From the NCBI GenBank assembly GCA_002421995.1, contig DISP01000111.1, positions 21,660 to 29,810 on the forward strand: a DNA stretch of 8,151 nucleotides. Direction: 5' to 3'. Position 1 is the first letter of the stretch. Every line of letters starts with the position of its first letter. The stretch is from Bacteroidales bacterium UBA6207 (GTDB lineage Bacteria > Bacteroidota > Bacteroidia > Bacteroidales > F082). Shown here one piece after another: positions 1 to 7,647 of the stretch. The translations under genes and the position numbers were made by a program. The notes beneath the pieces were generated by a model that was not told the origin of the DNA, ran no database searches, and saw only the letters and a list, made by a program, of their open reading frames with translations.

Positions 1-1341
1 CTGAAGAATTATGTTGCATTGCTTGCCAGCATTTTCTTTTATGCCTGGGGTGCACCCGATTTCATTTTCATTGTGCTTGGCAGCATCGTCGTTGACTTTT
101 ACCTGGTAAAATCAATGCACCAAAGTACAGGCACTAAGAAAAAAGTGCTCACCGGACTTAGTATTGTACTCAATATCGGCATGTTACTCTACTTTAAATA
201 TGCCAATTTTTTTGTCGAAAACATTGATGCGGTGCTCAGTATTTTTAATATTCAACCGATATCCTGGACCAGAATTGCCTTGCCGATTGGTATCTCATTT
301 TTCAGTTTTCAGAAGATGACATATGCCGTTGATGTTTACCGTGGTGTGCATAAACCGTTAAAAAGTGTAAGCGACCTCGCCTTGTATATTCTCATGTTTC
401 CACAGCTTATTGCCGGCCCCATCGTCAGGTTCAACGAAGTTGCAGATCAGTTGGAAGACAGGCGAAACAACGAAAATGTTGACAACCGCATTACAGGTTT
501 TTTTAGGTTTAGCCTTGGTTTAGCAAAAAAGGTGCTGATAGCCAATCCGTTGGGAGCTTATGCCGACAGTGTTTTTTCGGCAGATGCCACATTTCTCTCC
601 ACACCGGTATTGTGGATTGGCATTCTGGCCTACGCTTTTCAAATCTATTACGACTTTGCGGGCTATTCGGATATGGCAATTGGCCTTGGCCGAATGATTG
701 GTTTCGACTTTGTTGAGAACTTCAACAATCCTTACATCTCTCAAAACATCTCCGAATTCTGGCGCAGGTGGCATATGTCGCTCGGCAGATGGATGCGGGA
801 TTATTTATATATCCCGCTAGGGGGTAGCAAAGTGAGTCAACGGAGGATGTATTTCAACCTGTGGCTTGTTTTTCTTATCTCAGGATTCTGGCATGGAGCC
901 GCGTGGAATTTTGTTGTTTGGGGGGCATTTCATGGTCTCTTCCTGATTGCCGACCGCCTGTTTTTGCTGCGTTTCTATTCTGCAATCGGCAAATTTCCAA
1001 GTGTTGTTATAACATTCATTATCACACTCGTTGGATGGGTTTTGTTCAGGTCAACAACAATGACTCAGGTGTGGGACTTTACAGCAGGCATGTTTAGTTT
1101 TCGCGGTGGCGACAGCATTTTTGTGAGTCGCGAAGTGTGGATAACAATGATGGTTGCTGCTATTTTCGGATTCATGGCTTATTTTCCCTCCTTCGAGAAA
1201 TGGCAACAACGATTGTTTGATAAGCAGCATAGCCTGCGTACCCTTGTGGTGCTGACGTTTGCCTCTGCTCTCTTTTTCATCTTGAGTCTGGGCGCAATAA
1301 CATCATCAGGTTTCAATCCATTCATTTATTTCCGTTTTTAA
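1..1341 (+). CDS. MBOAT family membrane O-acyltransferase, AlgI-like (5' partial)
   Basis: This is a polytopic inner-membrane acyltransferase of the MBOAT family (AlgI/PatA/DltB type). In known systems such proteins pass an acyl group, usually acetyl, across the membrane to a periplasmic partner that puts it on a glycan. The reading frame is open from base 1 (LKNYVALLASIFFYAWG), which matches the end of the first helix region of AlgI proteins, so roughly 25-30 N-terminal residues lie upstream. The TTG at 19 is not the real start. Visible hallmarks are FPQLIAGPIVRF, then YYDFAGYSDMAIGLGRMIGF, then EFWRRWHMSLGRWMRDYLYIPLGG split around the conserved His at 772-774. The family's invariant catalytic His lies in GFWHGAAWN at 892-894. 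Both histidines are intact. The C-terminal part is hydrophobic with several further helices, and the protein ends FIYFRF. The next gene starts 1 bp after the stop and encodes the usual SGNH partner, so the two are almost certainly co-translated. The acyl donor and acceptor cannot be read from the sequence. Confidence 0.93.
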   Translation: MKNYVALLASIFFYAWGAPDFIFIVLGSIVVDFYLVKSMHQSTGTKKKVLTGLSIVLNIGMLLYFKYANFFVENIDAVLSIFNIQPISWTRIALPIGISFFSFQKMTYAVDVYRGVHKPLKSVSDLALYILMFPQLIAGPIVRFNEVADQLEDRRNNENVDNRITGFFRFSLGLAKKVLIANPLGAYADSVFSADATFLSTPVLWIGILAYAFQIYYDFAGYSDMAIGLGRMIGFDFVENFNNPYISQNISEFWRRWHMSLGRWMRDYLYIPLGGSKVSQRRMYFNLWLVFLISGFWHGAAWNFVVWGAFHGLFLIADRLFLLRFYSAIGKFPSVVITFIITLVGWVLFRSTTMTQVWDFTAGMFSFRGGDSIFVSREVWITMMVAAIFGFMAYFPSFEKWQQRLFDKQHSLRTLVVLTFASALFFILSLGAITSSGFNPFIYFRF

Positions 1342-1342
1342 G

Positions 1343-2662
1343 ATGAAAGCCACCACGATCAAACATATTCTATTCACGATTTTGGTGTTGATGTTGGTGC
1401 TTCCATTCGTTCAACAGCAGGTCAACATCCCGAAAATAAAACCTTTGAAGGGATATTTTTTGCTTCCGCAGAAGCCTGTTTTAAACAAAACAAACCTGTG
1501 GAACGGCAGCTATCAGGACAGCCTGAACAAATATCTTGAACAACATATTGGTTACAGGGCCGATCTTGTGAGGCTTCACAATCAGTTTAAGTACACTTTT
1601 TTTGACACGCTGAATGCAGCAGGTGTGATACAGGGAAAGGAAGGATATTTGTTTGAGCTAAATTATATCAAAGCCTATTATGGACTTGATTATGTGGGCG
1701 ATGATACGCTAACTAAGCATATTCAGCAGACCGTAGCAGTTAACAACTGGCTCAAAAAGCAAAAAAAACACCTGATTGTGGTACTTGCTCCCGGAAAAGG
1801 AAGTTTTTTTCCGGAATATCTGCCGGATGGGTATGCACCCAAAACGAAACAAATTACCAACGAAACAGCTTATTTTCAAGAACTTAATAAAGCTGGGATT
1901 CCGGTCATCAGCGGCAACCGTCTTTTCTCTGCTGTCAAAGACAGCTGTCGTTTCGGGCTTTTTCCGCAATGCGGCATCCACTGGTCGTATTATGGCATGG
2001 GGCTGGTTTTCGACTCGGTGTTGCGAACAATGAATCAGCTAAATGGCAGGCAGTTCATTGATTTTGGAACAAAATCAATCGAAACGACCGGAAAGCTGCG
2101 ATCGCCCGACAGGGATTTATGGGAAGGACTCAATATTATCAGCAAGCCTCACGACAAACCCATGCCCTACCCTGAATTTACTTTTGATAAAAAAACACCC
2201 GACAGCATGCCCTCTGTTATCGTGGTTGCCGACAGTTATTACTGGCAGTGGTATGGAAGTGGCTATGCCACAAGGGCTTTCGGGAAACATGACTTCTGGT
2301 ACTACAACAAGCAAATCATTCCGGGCGATGGCAGTGCCGCGATCAACAAAACAGATATTGACCTTATGACACGTGTCTTCGAAGCCGATTTCATCATCCT
2401 TTTACAAACCGACGCCAATATGTCACGCTACAGTTTTGGGTTCATTCCTGAACTTTACAATGCCATTCAACAACATGCCGATTGGGATGAGAATGCATTA
2501 AGTGAGATTCAGGCCACAATCACAAGGATTCGCAATAGCCCGTCGTATATGGAAATGATCAGGGAAAAAGCCCAAAAACGCAACATCAGCATTGATGAAA
2601 TGATACGCATTGATGCCAACTGGGTGTATGAAAACAAGAGAAAAGAAGCAGCAATAAAATAA
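1343..2662 (+). CDS. AlgJ/AlgX-like SGNH-fold protein, putative periplasmic glycan O-acetyltransferase
   Basis: This is a 439-residue protein with an N-terminal hydrophobic segment (about residues 7-25), acting as signal peptide or membrane anchor, followed by a periplasmic domain. It resembles the AlgJ/AlgX/DHHW group of SGNH-hydrolase-like acetyltransferases, which receive acetyl groups from an MBOAT protein and transfer them to a polysaccharide. The supporting features are the early GKEGYLFELNY block (about 98-108), the strand VVLAPGKGSFFPEYLPDGY, the His-Trp block CGIHWSYYG (H213, W214) and VVADSYYWQ with the candidate nucleophile S298. In AlgX-type enzymes the His block reads D-x-H-W. 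Here the Asp position is G211, so the classical Ser-His-Asp triad looks altered. The C-terminal 80 residues are charged and probably helical. The ATG at 1343 follows the MBOAT stop by one base and has no Shine-Dalgarno. The position directly after an MBOAT gene strongly supports the role. The acceptor glycan is unknown. A non-catalytic or lipid-modifying role is possible. Confidence 0.85.
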   Translation: MKATTIKHILFTILVLMLVLPFVQQQVNIPKIKPLKGYFLLPQKPVLNKTNLWNGSYQDSLNKYLEQHIGYRADLVRLHNQFKYTFFDTLNAAGVIQGKEGYLFELNYIKAYYGLDYVGDDTLTKHIQQTVAVNNWLKKQKKHLIVVLAPGKGSFFPEYLPDGYAPKTKQITNETAYFQELNKAGIPVISGNRLFSAVKDSCRFGLFPQCGIHWSYYGMGLVFDSVLRTMNQLNGRQFIDFGTKSIETTGKLRSPDRDLWEGLNIISKPHDKPMPYPEFTFDKKTPDSMPSVIVVADSYYWQWYGSGYATRAFGKHDFWYYNKQIIPGDGSAAINKTDIDLMTRVFEADFIILLQTDANMSRYSFGFIPELYNAIQQHADWDENALSEIQATITRIRNSPSYMEMIREKAQKRNISIDEMIRIDANWVYENKRKEAAIK

Positions 2663-2673
2663 AATCACGTAAG

Positions 2674-4272
2674 ATGGACAACGGGCAAACCTCGAAGATT
2701 GCTAAGTTTTTAAGTCGTTATGAGCCGTTGATTTTTTTGATTTTTGCTGTTTTAAGCCTTATTCCGCTGTTTCTAACATGGTATGTTGCCTCGCTCGACG
2801 GACCAAAACATCTCACTACATCAAATGTCATTGGCCGTCTTTTAAGCGGTGAAAACCTTTTTCAAACCTATTTTCACCTGAATCCGGTTTGGATCGGCAA
2901 CCTTGGCGGGGTGTATCTGCTTTCGATTCTGAACTTGTTTTTTCCGGCATGGCTGGCCGAAAAACTATTCATTGCAACTTATCTGCTCACTTTTGTTTAT
3001 GGGTTTCGTTTTTTAATCACAGCTATTCACGGGAAACCGGTTTTATTGAGTTTGCTGGTCTTCCCCTTCACACACAGCTCACTTTTTATGATGGGCTATT
3101 ACAATTTCAGCCTGGGCATTGCTTTGATGTTTTTCAGCTTAGGCTGGTATTTGAAATACAGCAAGTCGTTCACCACGATATCGCTCATAAGCTTTGGTGC
3201 ACTGGTGCTACTCACCTACCTGACCCATTTATTTGTTTTTTACACATTGCTGCTAATGATTGCTTTACATTTTATCCTTGAGCTGTTTGCAGCAATCGTT
3301 CAGCAAAAACCCATCAATTGGTCATTGAAACTAAGCATCTCACTCACCACGTTTTTGGCGGTCGTTCCGGCTTTGGTGTTGTCAGCTTTCTACCTGATTG
3401 ACATCATGGATTTTCAGCAAAGCGAAGGATTCAGGCCCGCGGAAGCCAATAAATTTGCCGACCTTATCAACTTCAGAATGCTCGTCGGATACGATTTCAA
3501 GGCGGAGTTGCCTCTAACAAAACAGCTCTTTTACTTCCTCGTCCTGCTCACGGTAATTACGTTTTTCTTCAGATTGCTTCAAAAAAAGAGAGAAACAAAA
3601 TGGCACAAATCAGATATCTGGATGTTTGTGGCCTTCGCATTTCTATTCCTCTATTTTGTTTTGCCCGATGGCGCCGATGCCGCAGGCAGTGTAGGTCTTC
3701 GTTTGCTCATACTCACGGCAATACTTTGGGTTGTATGGCTAAGCAAACAACAGCTCCCCGCCTTTATTCAAATGATAAGTCTTGTTTTCGTTCTGTATTT
3801 CGGCATTTCAACAAGAAGTATTCATCATAAATTTCTGAAACCGTTGGATAATTACATTCTCCAGATTGAGGCATTTGAGAAAAAAATACCGGACGAAAGT
3901 CAGGTAGTGACAATGAATTTCACAAAAAACTGGTTGATGCATTATTTTCATAATTACATCGGAATGGAAAAAGCATTAGTAGATTTCAGGGGCAATTCGG
4001 CCTCACGTTTCATGGCTTTCAACTGGAATGCCGGTAAACCCGATGTATTGAGAAACGCCTCTGAAATGAGAGGCTTCACGGGCTATCCAACACCAGGCAA
4101 CAAACATTCATTGGCTACCTACGTTGTGATTGTGGAATACAGGCAATTTATTGCCGAAGAAACACAGGAAGGGCTGAGGCAAATCCTTAAAGACCATTAT
4201 ACACTGAGCGAAGTGTCTGACAATCAATTTATAGCTATGTACACCAGAAATCCATCTTCACATGCAGAATAA
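2674..4272 (+). CDS. Polytopic membrane protein, possibly GT-C-like, with C-terminal soluble domain; function unknown
   Basis: I do not recognise a named family. The 532-residue protein has about 10-12 hydrophobic helices: roughly 18-38, 76-94, 96-117, 122-140, 144-160, 168-188, 190-210, 219-243, 283-301, 313-331, 341-356 and 362-380. A soluble tail of about 145 residues follows. The first extracytoplasmic loop carries an acidic-plus-His motif, SLDGPKHL (D42, H46), placed like the catalytic Asp of GT-C glycosyltransferases, which use polyprenyl-phosphate sugars at the outer face of the inner membrane. A late loop has PDGADAAGSVGLR (331-343), again with acidic residues next to an Arg-containing helix. 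The tail (about 388-532) is mixed alpha/beta with many aromatic residues. The start is the first ATG, 11 bp after the previous stop. The next Met is at 139, inside the membrane domain, so this start is favoured. The gene overlaps the next one by 11 bp. By position it probably acts on the same glycan as the acyltransferase pair, but a flippase or polymerase role cannot be excluded. Confidence 0.72.
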   Translation: MDNGQTSKIAKFLSRYEPLIFLIFAVLSLIPLFLTWYVASLDGPKHLTTSNVIGRLLSGENLFQTYFHLNPVWIGNLGGVYLLSILNLFFPAWLAEKLFIATYLLTFVYGFRFLITAIHGKPVLLSLLVFPFTHSSLFMMGYYNFSLGIALMFFSLGWYLKYSKSFTTISLISFGALVLLTYLTHLFVFYTLLLMIALHFILELFAAIVQQKPINWSLKLSISLTTFLAVVPALVLSAFYLIDIMDFQQSEGFRPAEANKFADLINFRMLVGYDFKAELPLTKQLFYFLVLLTVITFFFRLLQKKRETKWHKSDIWMFVAFAFLFLYFVLPDGADAAGSVGLRLLILTAILWVVWLSKQQLPAFIQMISLVFVLYFGISTRSIHHKFLKPLDNYILQIEAFEKKIPDESQVVTMNFTKNWLMHYFHNYIGMEKALVDFRGNSASRFMAFNWNAGKPDVLRNASEMRGFTGYPTPGNKHSLATYVVIVEYRQFIAEETQEGLRQILKDHYTLSEVSDNQFIAMYTRNPSSHAE

Positions 4273-6097
4273 ATCAAAAGCATACGATTTGTCGGTCTAT
4301 GTGCTCATAGCCATTCTCATTGCTTTGGGTTGGATTGTTTTTTCGCACACACCTCATAAAATTTTATCGTGGGATATTTTTGGGTATTACCTCTATCTCC
4401 CCTTCACTTTTATCTATGATGATCTTGGACTTCGCAACTTTGACGTAGTTAGGGGTATTATTGACAAATACCAGAACACCATGTGGTTTTATCAGGCTTT
4501 GCCGCAAGCTGATGGCGTTTGGGTGATGAAATACCCGATGGGAATGGCTGTTCTGTATTCACCCTGGTTTTTTGCGGGCCATCTTTGGGCACACCTCAGC
4601 GGAGCGGAAACAGATGGTTTTTCAACGCCTTACCAACTAAGCCTCTTGTATGGCAGCCTCGTTTACACCTTGCTGGGTGTTTATTTTTTCCGTAAAAACC
4701 TGCGCTGGTTTTTTGATGATAAGATAACAAGTATCCTGCTGGTTTTGATTGTTTTCGGAACAAACTTTTTGGTTTTGACAGTCTATCACGGCCAGGGATT
4801 AATGTCGCACAACTATCTTTTCTTCCTGTTTTCACTCCTTTTGTGGTTTACCATTCAATGGCATAATAAAGTAACATGGTGCAACAGCATTGCTTTAGGT
4901 TTTCTTATCGGCATTTCTGCACTCAGCCGGCCAACGGAGATACTTGTGGCCATCGTTCCACTGTTTTGGGGTGTTTACAACAAAGAAAGTCTGAACAATA
5001 AACTGGCTTTGTTGCGAAAAAACCTGCCAAAAGTAATTGTCATGTTTCTGCTTGTTGGCGGCATCGGTAGCTTGCAACTGCTTTATTTTAAAATGATGAC
5101 AGGCAAATTTCTCTTCAACAGCTACGGTGGAAACGCCGGCGAAGGCATGGAATTTTTGCATCCCTATATCCTTCAGGTTTTGTTCAGCTTTCGCAAAGGA
5201 TGGTTGGTTTATACACCCGTGATGGCATTGGCACTGATTGGTTTTTATCAGCTCTACAGAAACAACAAAATGATTTTTGTCAGCGTTTTCTTGTTTTTTA
5301 TCAGTTCATTCTACGTAATTGCCAGTTGGTCGTGTTGGTGGTATGCCGACAGTTTCAGCCAGAGAGCCGTAATACCCATGTATGTTTTTCTGGCCTTGCC
5401 GATGGGTCATTTGATAAAACATCTTTTTGAAAAAAAGGTAATAATAAAGTCCGGTTTTGCAGTTGTCCTCGTTTTGCTTTTAAGCTTAAACCTTTTTCAA
5501 AGCTGGCAGTTTCTCAAAGGCATAATACATAGTTCGAGAATGACAAAAAGCTATTATGAGGCTGTTTTTCTGAAAAAACACATCCCCGAAGGCGCCACAA
5601 AGTTATTGCTTGTTGACAGAAACAAAAGCCCGGAGCAACTACTGTCAGAGTCAACATTTTCCTGCCAGCTTATCGTGCATCAGGACCTCGCTGCCGACCC
5701 ACAGGCCGAGCCTGCTCCCGACGGCACTGCGGCGTTCAAAGTGAAGCCCGAAAGCCCGTTCACACCTGCCATTGACATACCCTGGCACCAATTCGGGATC
5801 ACTGAATTTGGAATTTTGAAAATCAACGCGCAGGTTTTTTGCGAAACATCTCCCGGTGCAAATCCTTTCCTGCTCACTGCAACCTTCAAGCACAAAGGTT
5901 TTCCTTATTACTTCATCAGCAAAACGATAAATTCTGATAAACTGACCCTGCTGCAATGGGTTCCTGTCGAAATGTATTACCTGATACCGGAGGTGCGGCG
6001 TCCCGATGATGTTTTCCGCTTTACTTTACATCTGCGCGGGCAAAAGCCGGTTTGGGTGAGGGAAGTGAAAATTGAACTGGCACAGCCGCAGCAATAA
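4262..6097 (+). CDS. Putative GT-C fold membrane glycosyltransferase with beta-rich C-terminal domain
   Basis: This is a 611-residue polytopic membrane protein that looks like a GT-C glycosyltransferase (PMT/ArnT-like layout), a class that transfers sugars from polyprenyl-phosphate carriers in the periplasm. After the first helix (about 11-29) comes the loop LSWDIFGYYLYLP with an Asp at 38 in the usual catalytic position. Next is KYPMGMAVLYSP (90-101), similar to the family's YPPG-type motif, and SRPTE (222-226). The segment SWSCWWYADSFSQRAVIP (355-372) resembles the Trp-rich, small-residue, Arg-containing loop of GT39-like proteins. About a dozen hydrophobic helices end near 414. Residues about 440-611 are non-membrane and beta-strand-rich, and may be a jelly-roll or carbohydrate-binding-like module. 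The ATG lies within the last codons of the preceding gene (11-bp overlap, different frame), indicating translational coupling. The next Met is at 74, after the first helix and the Asp loop, which supports this start. Donor and acceptor are unknown, and assignment to a precise GT family needs a profile search. Confidence 0.78.
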   Translation: MQNKSKAYDLSVYVLIAILIALGWIVFSHTPHKILSWDIFGYYLYLPFTFIYDDLGLRNFDVVRGIIDKYQNTMWFYQALPQADGVWVMKYPMGMAVLYSPWFFAGHLWAHLSGAETDGFSTPYQLSLLYGSLVYTLLGVYFFRKNLRWFFDDKITSILLVLIVFGTNFLVLTVYHGQGLMSHNYLFFLFSLLLWFTIQWHNKVTWCNSIALGFLIGISALSRPTEILVAIVPLFWGVYNKESLNNKLALLRKNLPKVIVMFLLVGGIGSLQLLYFKMMTGKFLFNSYGGNAGEGMEFLHPYILQVLFSFRKGWLVYTPVMALALIGFYQLYRNNKMIFVSVFLFFISSFYVIASWSCWWYADSFSQRAVIPMYVFLALPMGHLIKHLFEKKVIIKSGFAVVLVLLLSLNLFQSWQFLKGIIHSSRMTKSYYEAVFLKKHIPEGATKLLLVDRNKSPEQLLSESTFSCQLIVHQDLAADPQAEPAPDGTAAFKVKPESPFTPAIDIPWHQFGITEFGILKINAQVFCETSPGANPFLLTATFKHKGFPYYFISKTINSDKLTLLQWVPVEMYYLIPEVRRPDDVFRFTLHLRGQKPVWVREVKIELAQPQQ

Positions 6098-6261
6098 GCT
6101 GCAGGGACAGTGTTTTAGCAGAGTTTTCATATGTATTTATCACAAATTAAAGCTGTTAGCACTGTAATGGTTTTTCCCTGCTTTGCATCGGGTGATCAAA
6201 AGCGAAAAAAAATCAGTTCTCGCGGTATCAAAAAAAAACGTAATATTGGAAAAAATTAGCA
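6098..6261. other. Intergenic region with an imperfect inverted repeat and A-tracts
   Basis: This 164-bp gap separates the four-gene cluster from the TPR gene. GCAGGGACAGTG (6101-6112) is mirrored by CACTGT (6160-6165) and TCCCTGC (6175-6181), which together form its reverse complement interrupted by 9 bases. Runs of A follow at 6205-6212, 6230-6238 and 6250-6255. There is no open frame worth calling. A Bacteroidota-type promoter with both elements (TTTG and TAnnTTTG) at proper spacing was not found. The start of the TPR gene has only A-rich sequence in front of it, as is common in this phylum. Confidence 0.6.
6101..6181. repeat. Imperfect inverted repeat downstream of the glycan cluster
   Basis: The left arm GCAGGGACAGTG (6101-6112) can pair with CACTGT (6160-6165) plus TCCCTGC (6175-6181), leaving a 9-nt bulge on the right side and a loop of about 47 nt. 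It begins 3 bp after the stop of the last cluster gene. It could be a weak transcript-end or mRNA-stabilising structure. The large loop and the lack of a T-run directly after the right arm make it a poor classical Rho-independent terminator. Confidence 0.35.
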
Positions 6262-7647
6262 ATGAAACGTGCATTTCCATTTCTGCTGTTTTTTTTCGCG
6301 GTCTGCCCGGTGTTTTCACAAGCCACAATGCAAAAGATTGACAGCCTTGTGAGGTTGGTGAACACCCAATCAGGTGCTGAACGAGTGTTGACGCTTATCC
6401 AATTATCTGAGGCTTATCGGGATATTTCTATTGACAAGAGTTTTGAGACAGGCGAAAAAGCCAAGACTTATGCCGATGAAGCAGGCCTCGAAAACATGAA
6501 AGGCACCATTTTGCTTTCAATGGGCAAAAGCGCATCTATCTCGGGCGATTACCCATTGGCTCTTGAATACCTCGACAAAGCAACAATCGCTTTTAAAGAG
6601 TCAAAGAACCATCAGGAGCACATCAAAACCCTCATTCAGATTGCAATTATCTTTAAAAACACGGCTGAATACGAAAAAGCCGATCAAATGTATAACAAAG
6701 CCATTAGTTTGGGCAAAGAGTATGGTTTGGTCGAACAGCAGGCAGCTGCCGAATCAAACCGCGGAAATATGTTTTTTTCGCTTGGCGATTATAACAAAGC
6801 GATGGATAGTTACCAGATGGCCCTAAAGATTTACCAAAACCTGAACGACTCGAGCCGCCTGGCTGTATCGCTGACAAATGTCGGGCTTGTTTACTGGCAG
6901 TGGAACAAAAACGATCTTGCTCTTCAATTACTCCTGCAGGCAAAAGACATTTTTGAAGCCCAAAACAACAAGGTCGAACTTGGAAGGGCCTACAATAACA
7001 TTGGTAAAATTTACCACCAGGACATAAAAGACACCGTCAGGGCGCTCGAATTTTACGAAAAATCGCTTTCTATCCGCGAAGAGCTTGGAAACCAGCTTGG
7101 CATTGCAGTAGTGCTCGCGAATATGGGCAATATCTACCGCGATCGCAAGCAATTTGAAATGGCTTTTCGGCTGTATAATCGTTCGCTCGCGATAAGCAAA
7201 GCCATCGGGTACAAGGAAGGTATCATACTCGTGAGCTATTACAGTGCAATAGCATTGCAGATGTCGAACAGGTTTATAGAATCTAACCAATTGCTCGACA
7301 GCTGTTTAACGATGGCTAAGACCCACAGGATGCAATCGTATTACGGAGTGGTAAACGAAGCCAAGCTGAGCAATTATGCTGCATTGGGCGATTATAGCGG
7401 CTTCATCAGAGAGTTTAAAATCTTTTCGGCAGGCCGCGACAGTCTGAAAGTTGAAGTTGACAACCTGAAGTTTGCCGAACTTGAAGCACGCAACGCGCTC
7501 AAAATCGTTAAAGACGAAAATTTCTCTGTAAAGCAAACTATTCAAAAACAGGAAAAAACCATTCTAAGTCAAAGATCACTCATTGCAGTCCTGTTTTTTG
7601 CCGTGATGATCATGGTGATTCTGTTTCTCTCACGAAGGAAACAATAA
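6262..7647 (+). CDS. Secreted TPR-repeat protein with coiled coil and C-terminal membrane helix, no output domain
   Basis: The 461-residue protein starts with a signal peptide (about 1-20, Phe/Leu-rich core, likely cut near VFS-QA). About eight tetratricopeptide repeats follow at close to 40-residue spacing, near 40, 80, 120, 160, 200, 240, 280 and 320. The best copies include GNMFFSLGDYNKAMDSYQMA and YNNIGKIYHQ, with the typical Gly/Ala/Tyr pattern. A charged, probably coiled-coil stretch covers about 392-437 (NLKFAELEARNALKIVKDEN), then one membrane helix at about 438-457, and the protein ends LSRRKQ. In Bacteroidota this layout is common in sensor proteins whose cytoplasmic part is a histidine kinase, a LuxR-type HTH or a phosphatase. 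Here only about four residues follow the membrane helix. It therefore most likely acts as a periplasmic protein-interaction scaffold anchored in the inner membrane, or it is a sensor that lost its output domain. The ATG at 6262 is chosen because the next Met (23) would remove the signal peptide. It is 164 bp from the upstream cluster, so probably a separate unit. Confidence 0.85.
   Translation: MKRAFPFLLFFFAVCPVFSQATMQKIDSLVRLVNTQSGAERVLTLIQLSEAYRDISIDKSFETGEKAKTYADEAGLENMKGTILLSMGKSASISGDYPLALEYLDKATIAFKESKNHQEHIKTLIQIAIIFKNTAEYEKADQMYNKAISLGKEYGLVEQQAAAESNRGNMFFSLGDYNKAMDSYQMALKIYQNLNDSSRLAVSLTNVGLVYWQWNKNDLALQLLLQAKDIFEAQNNKVELGRAYNNIGKIYHQDIKDTVRALEFYEKSLSIREELGNQLGIAVVLANMGNIYRDRKQFEMAFRLYNRSLAISKAIGYKEGIILVSYYSAIALQMSNRFIESNQLLDSCLTMAKTHRMQSYYGVVNEAKLSNYAALGDYSGFIREFKIFSAGRDSLKVEVDNLKFAELEARNALKIVKDENFSVKQTIQKQEKTILSQRSLIAVLFFAVMIMVILFLSRRKQ

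Noticed and set aside
19..21. TTG at 19 as start codon of the MBOAT gene
   Set aside because: The frame stays open to base 1 and the upstream residues (LKNYVAL) continue the usual AlgI N-terminal pattern, so the gene is cut by the window edge.
520..774. Minus-strand open frame inside the MBOAT gene
   Set aside because: It is fully antisense to a strongly conserved coding region, has no recognisable domain and looks low-complexity in family terms.
5651..5956. Minus-strand open frames (two overlapping) inside the C-terminal part of the GT-C-like gene
   Set aside because: They are antisense to a continuous coding frame, show no domain or start signal, and are explained by codon bias of the real gene.
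6241..6248. TAATATTG as a Bacteroidota -7 element (TAnnTTTG)
   Set aside because: It has one mismatch, no TTTG at the expected -33 spacing, and would leave only a few bases of leader before the ATG at 6262.
6378..7320. Regular about 120-bp periodicity as DNA tandem repeats
   Set aside because: The periodicity is at protein level (TPR units of about 40 residues). The nucleotide copies are too diverged to be a DNA repeat or CRISPR-like array.
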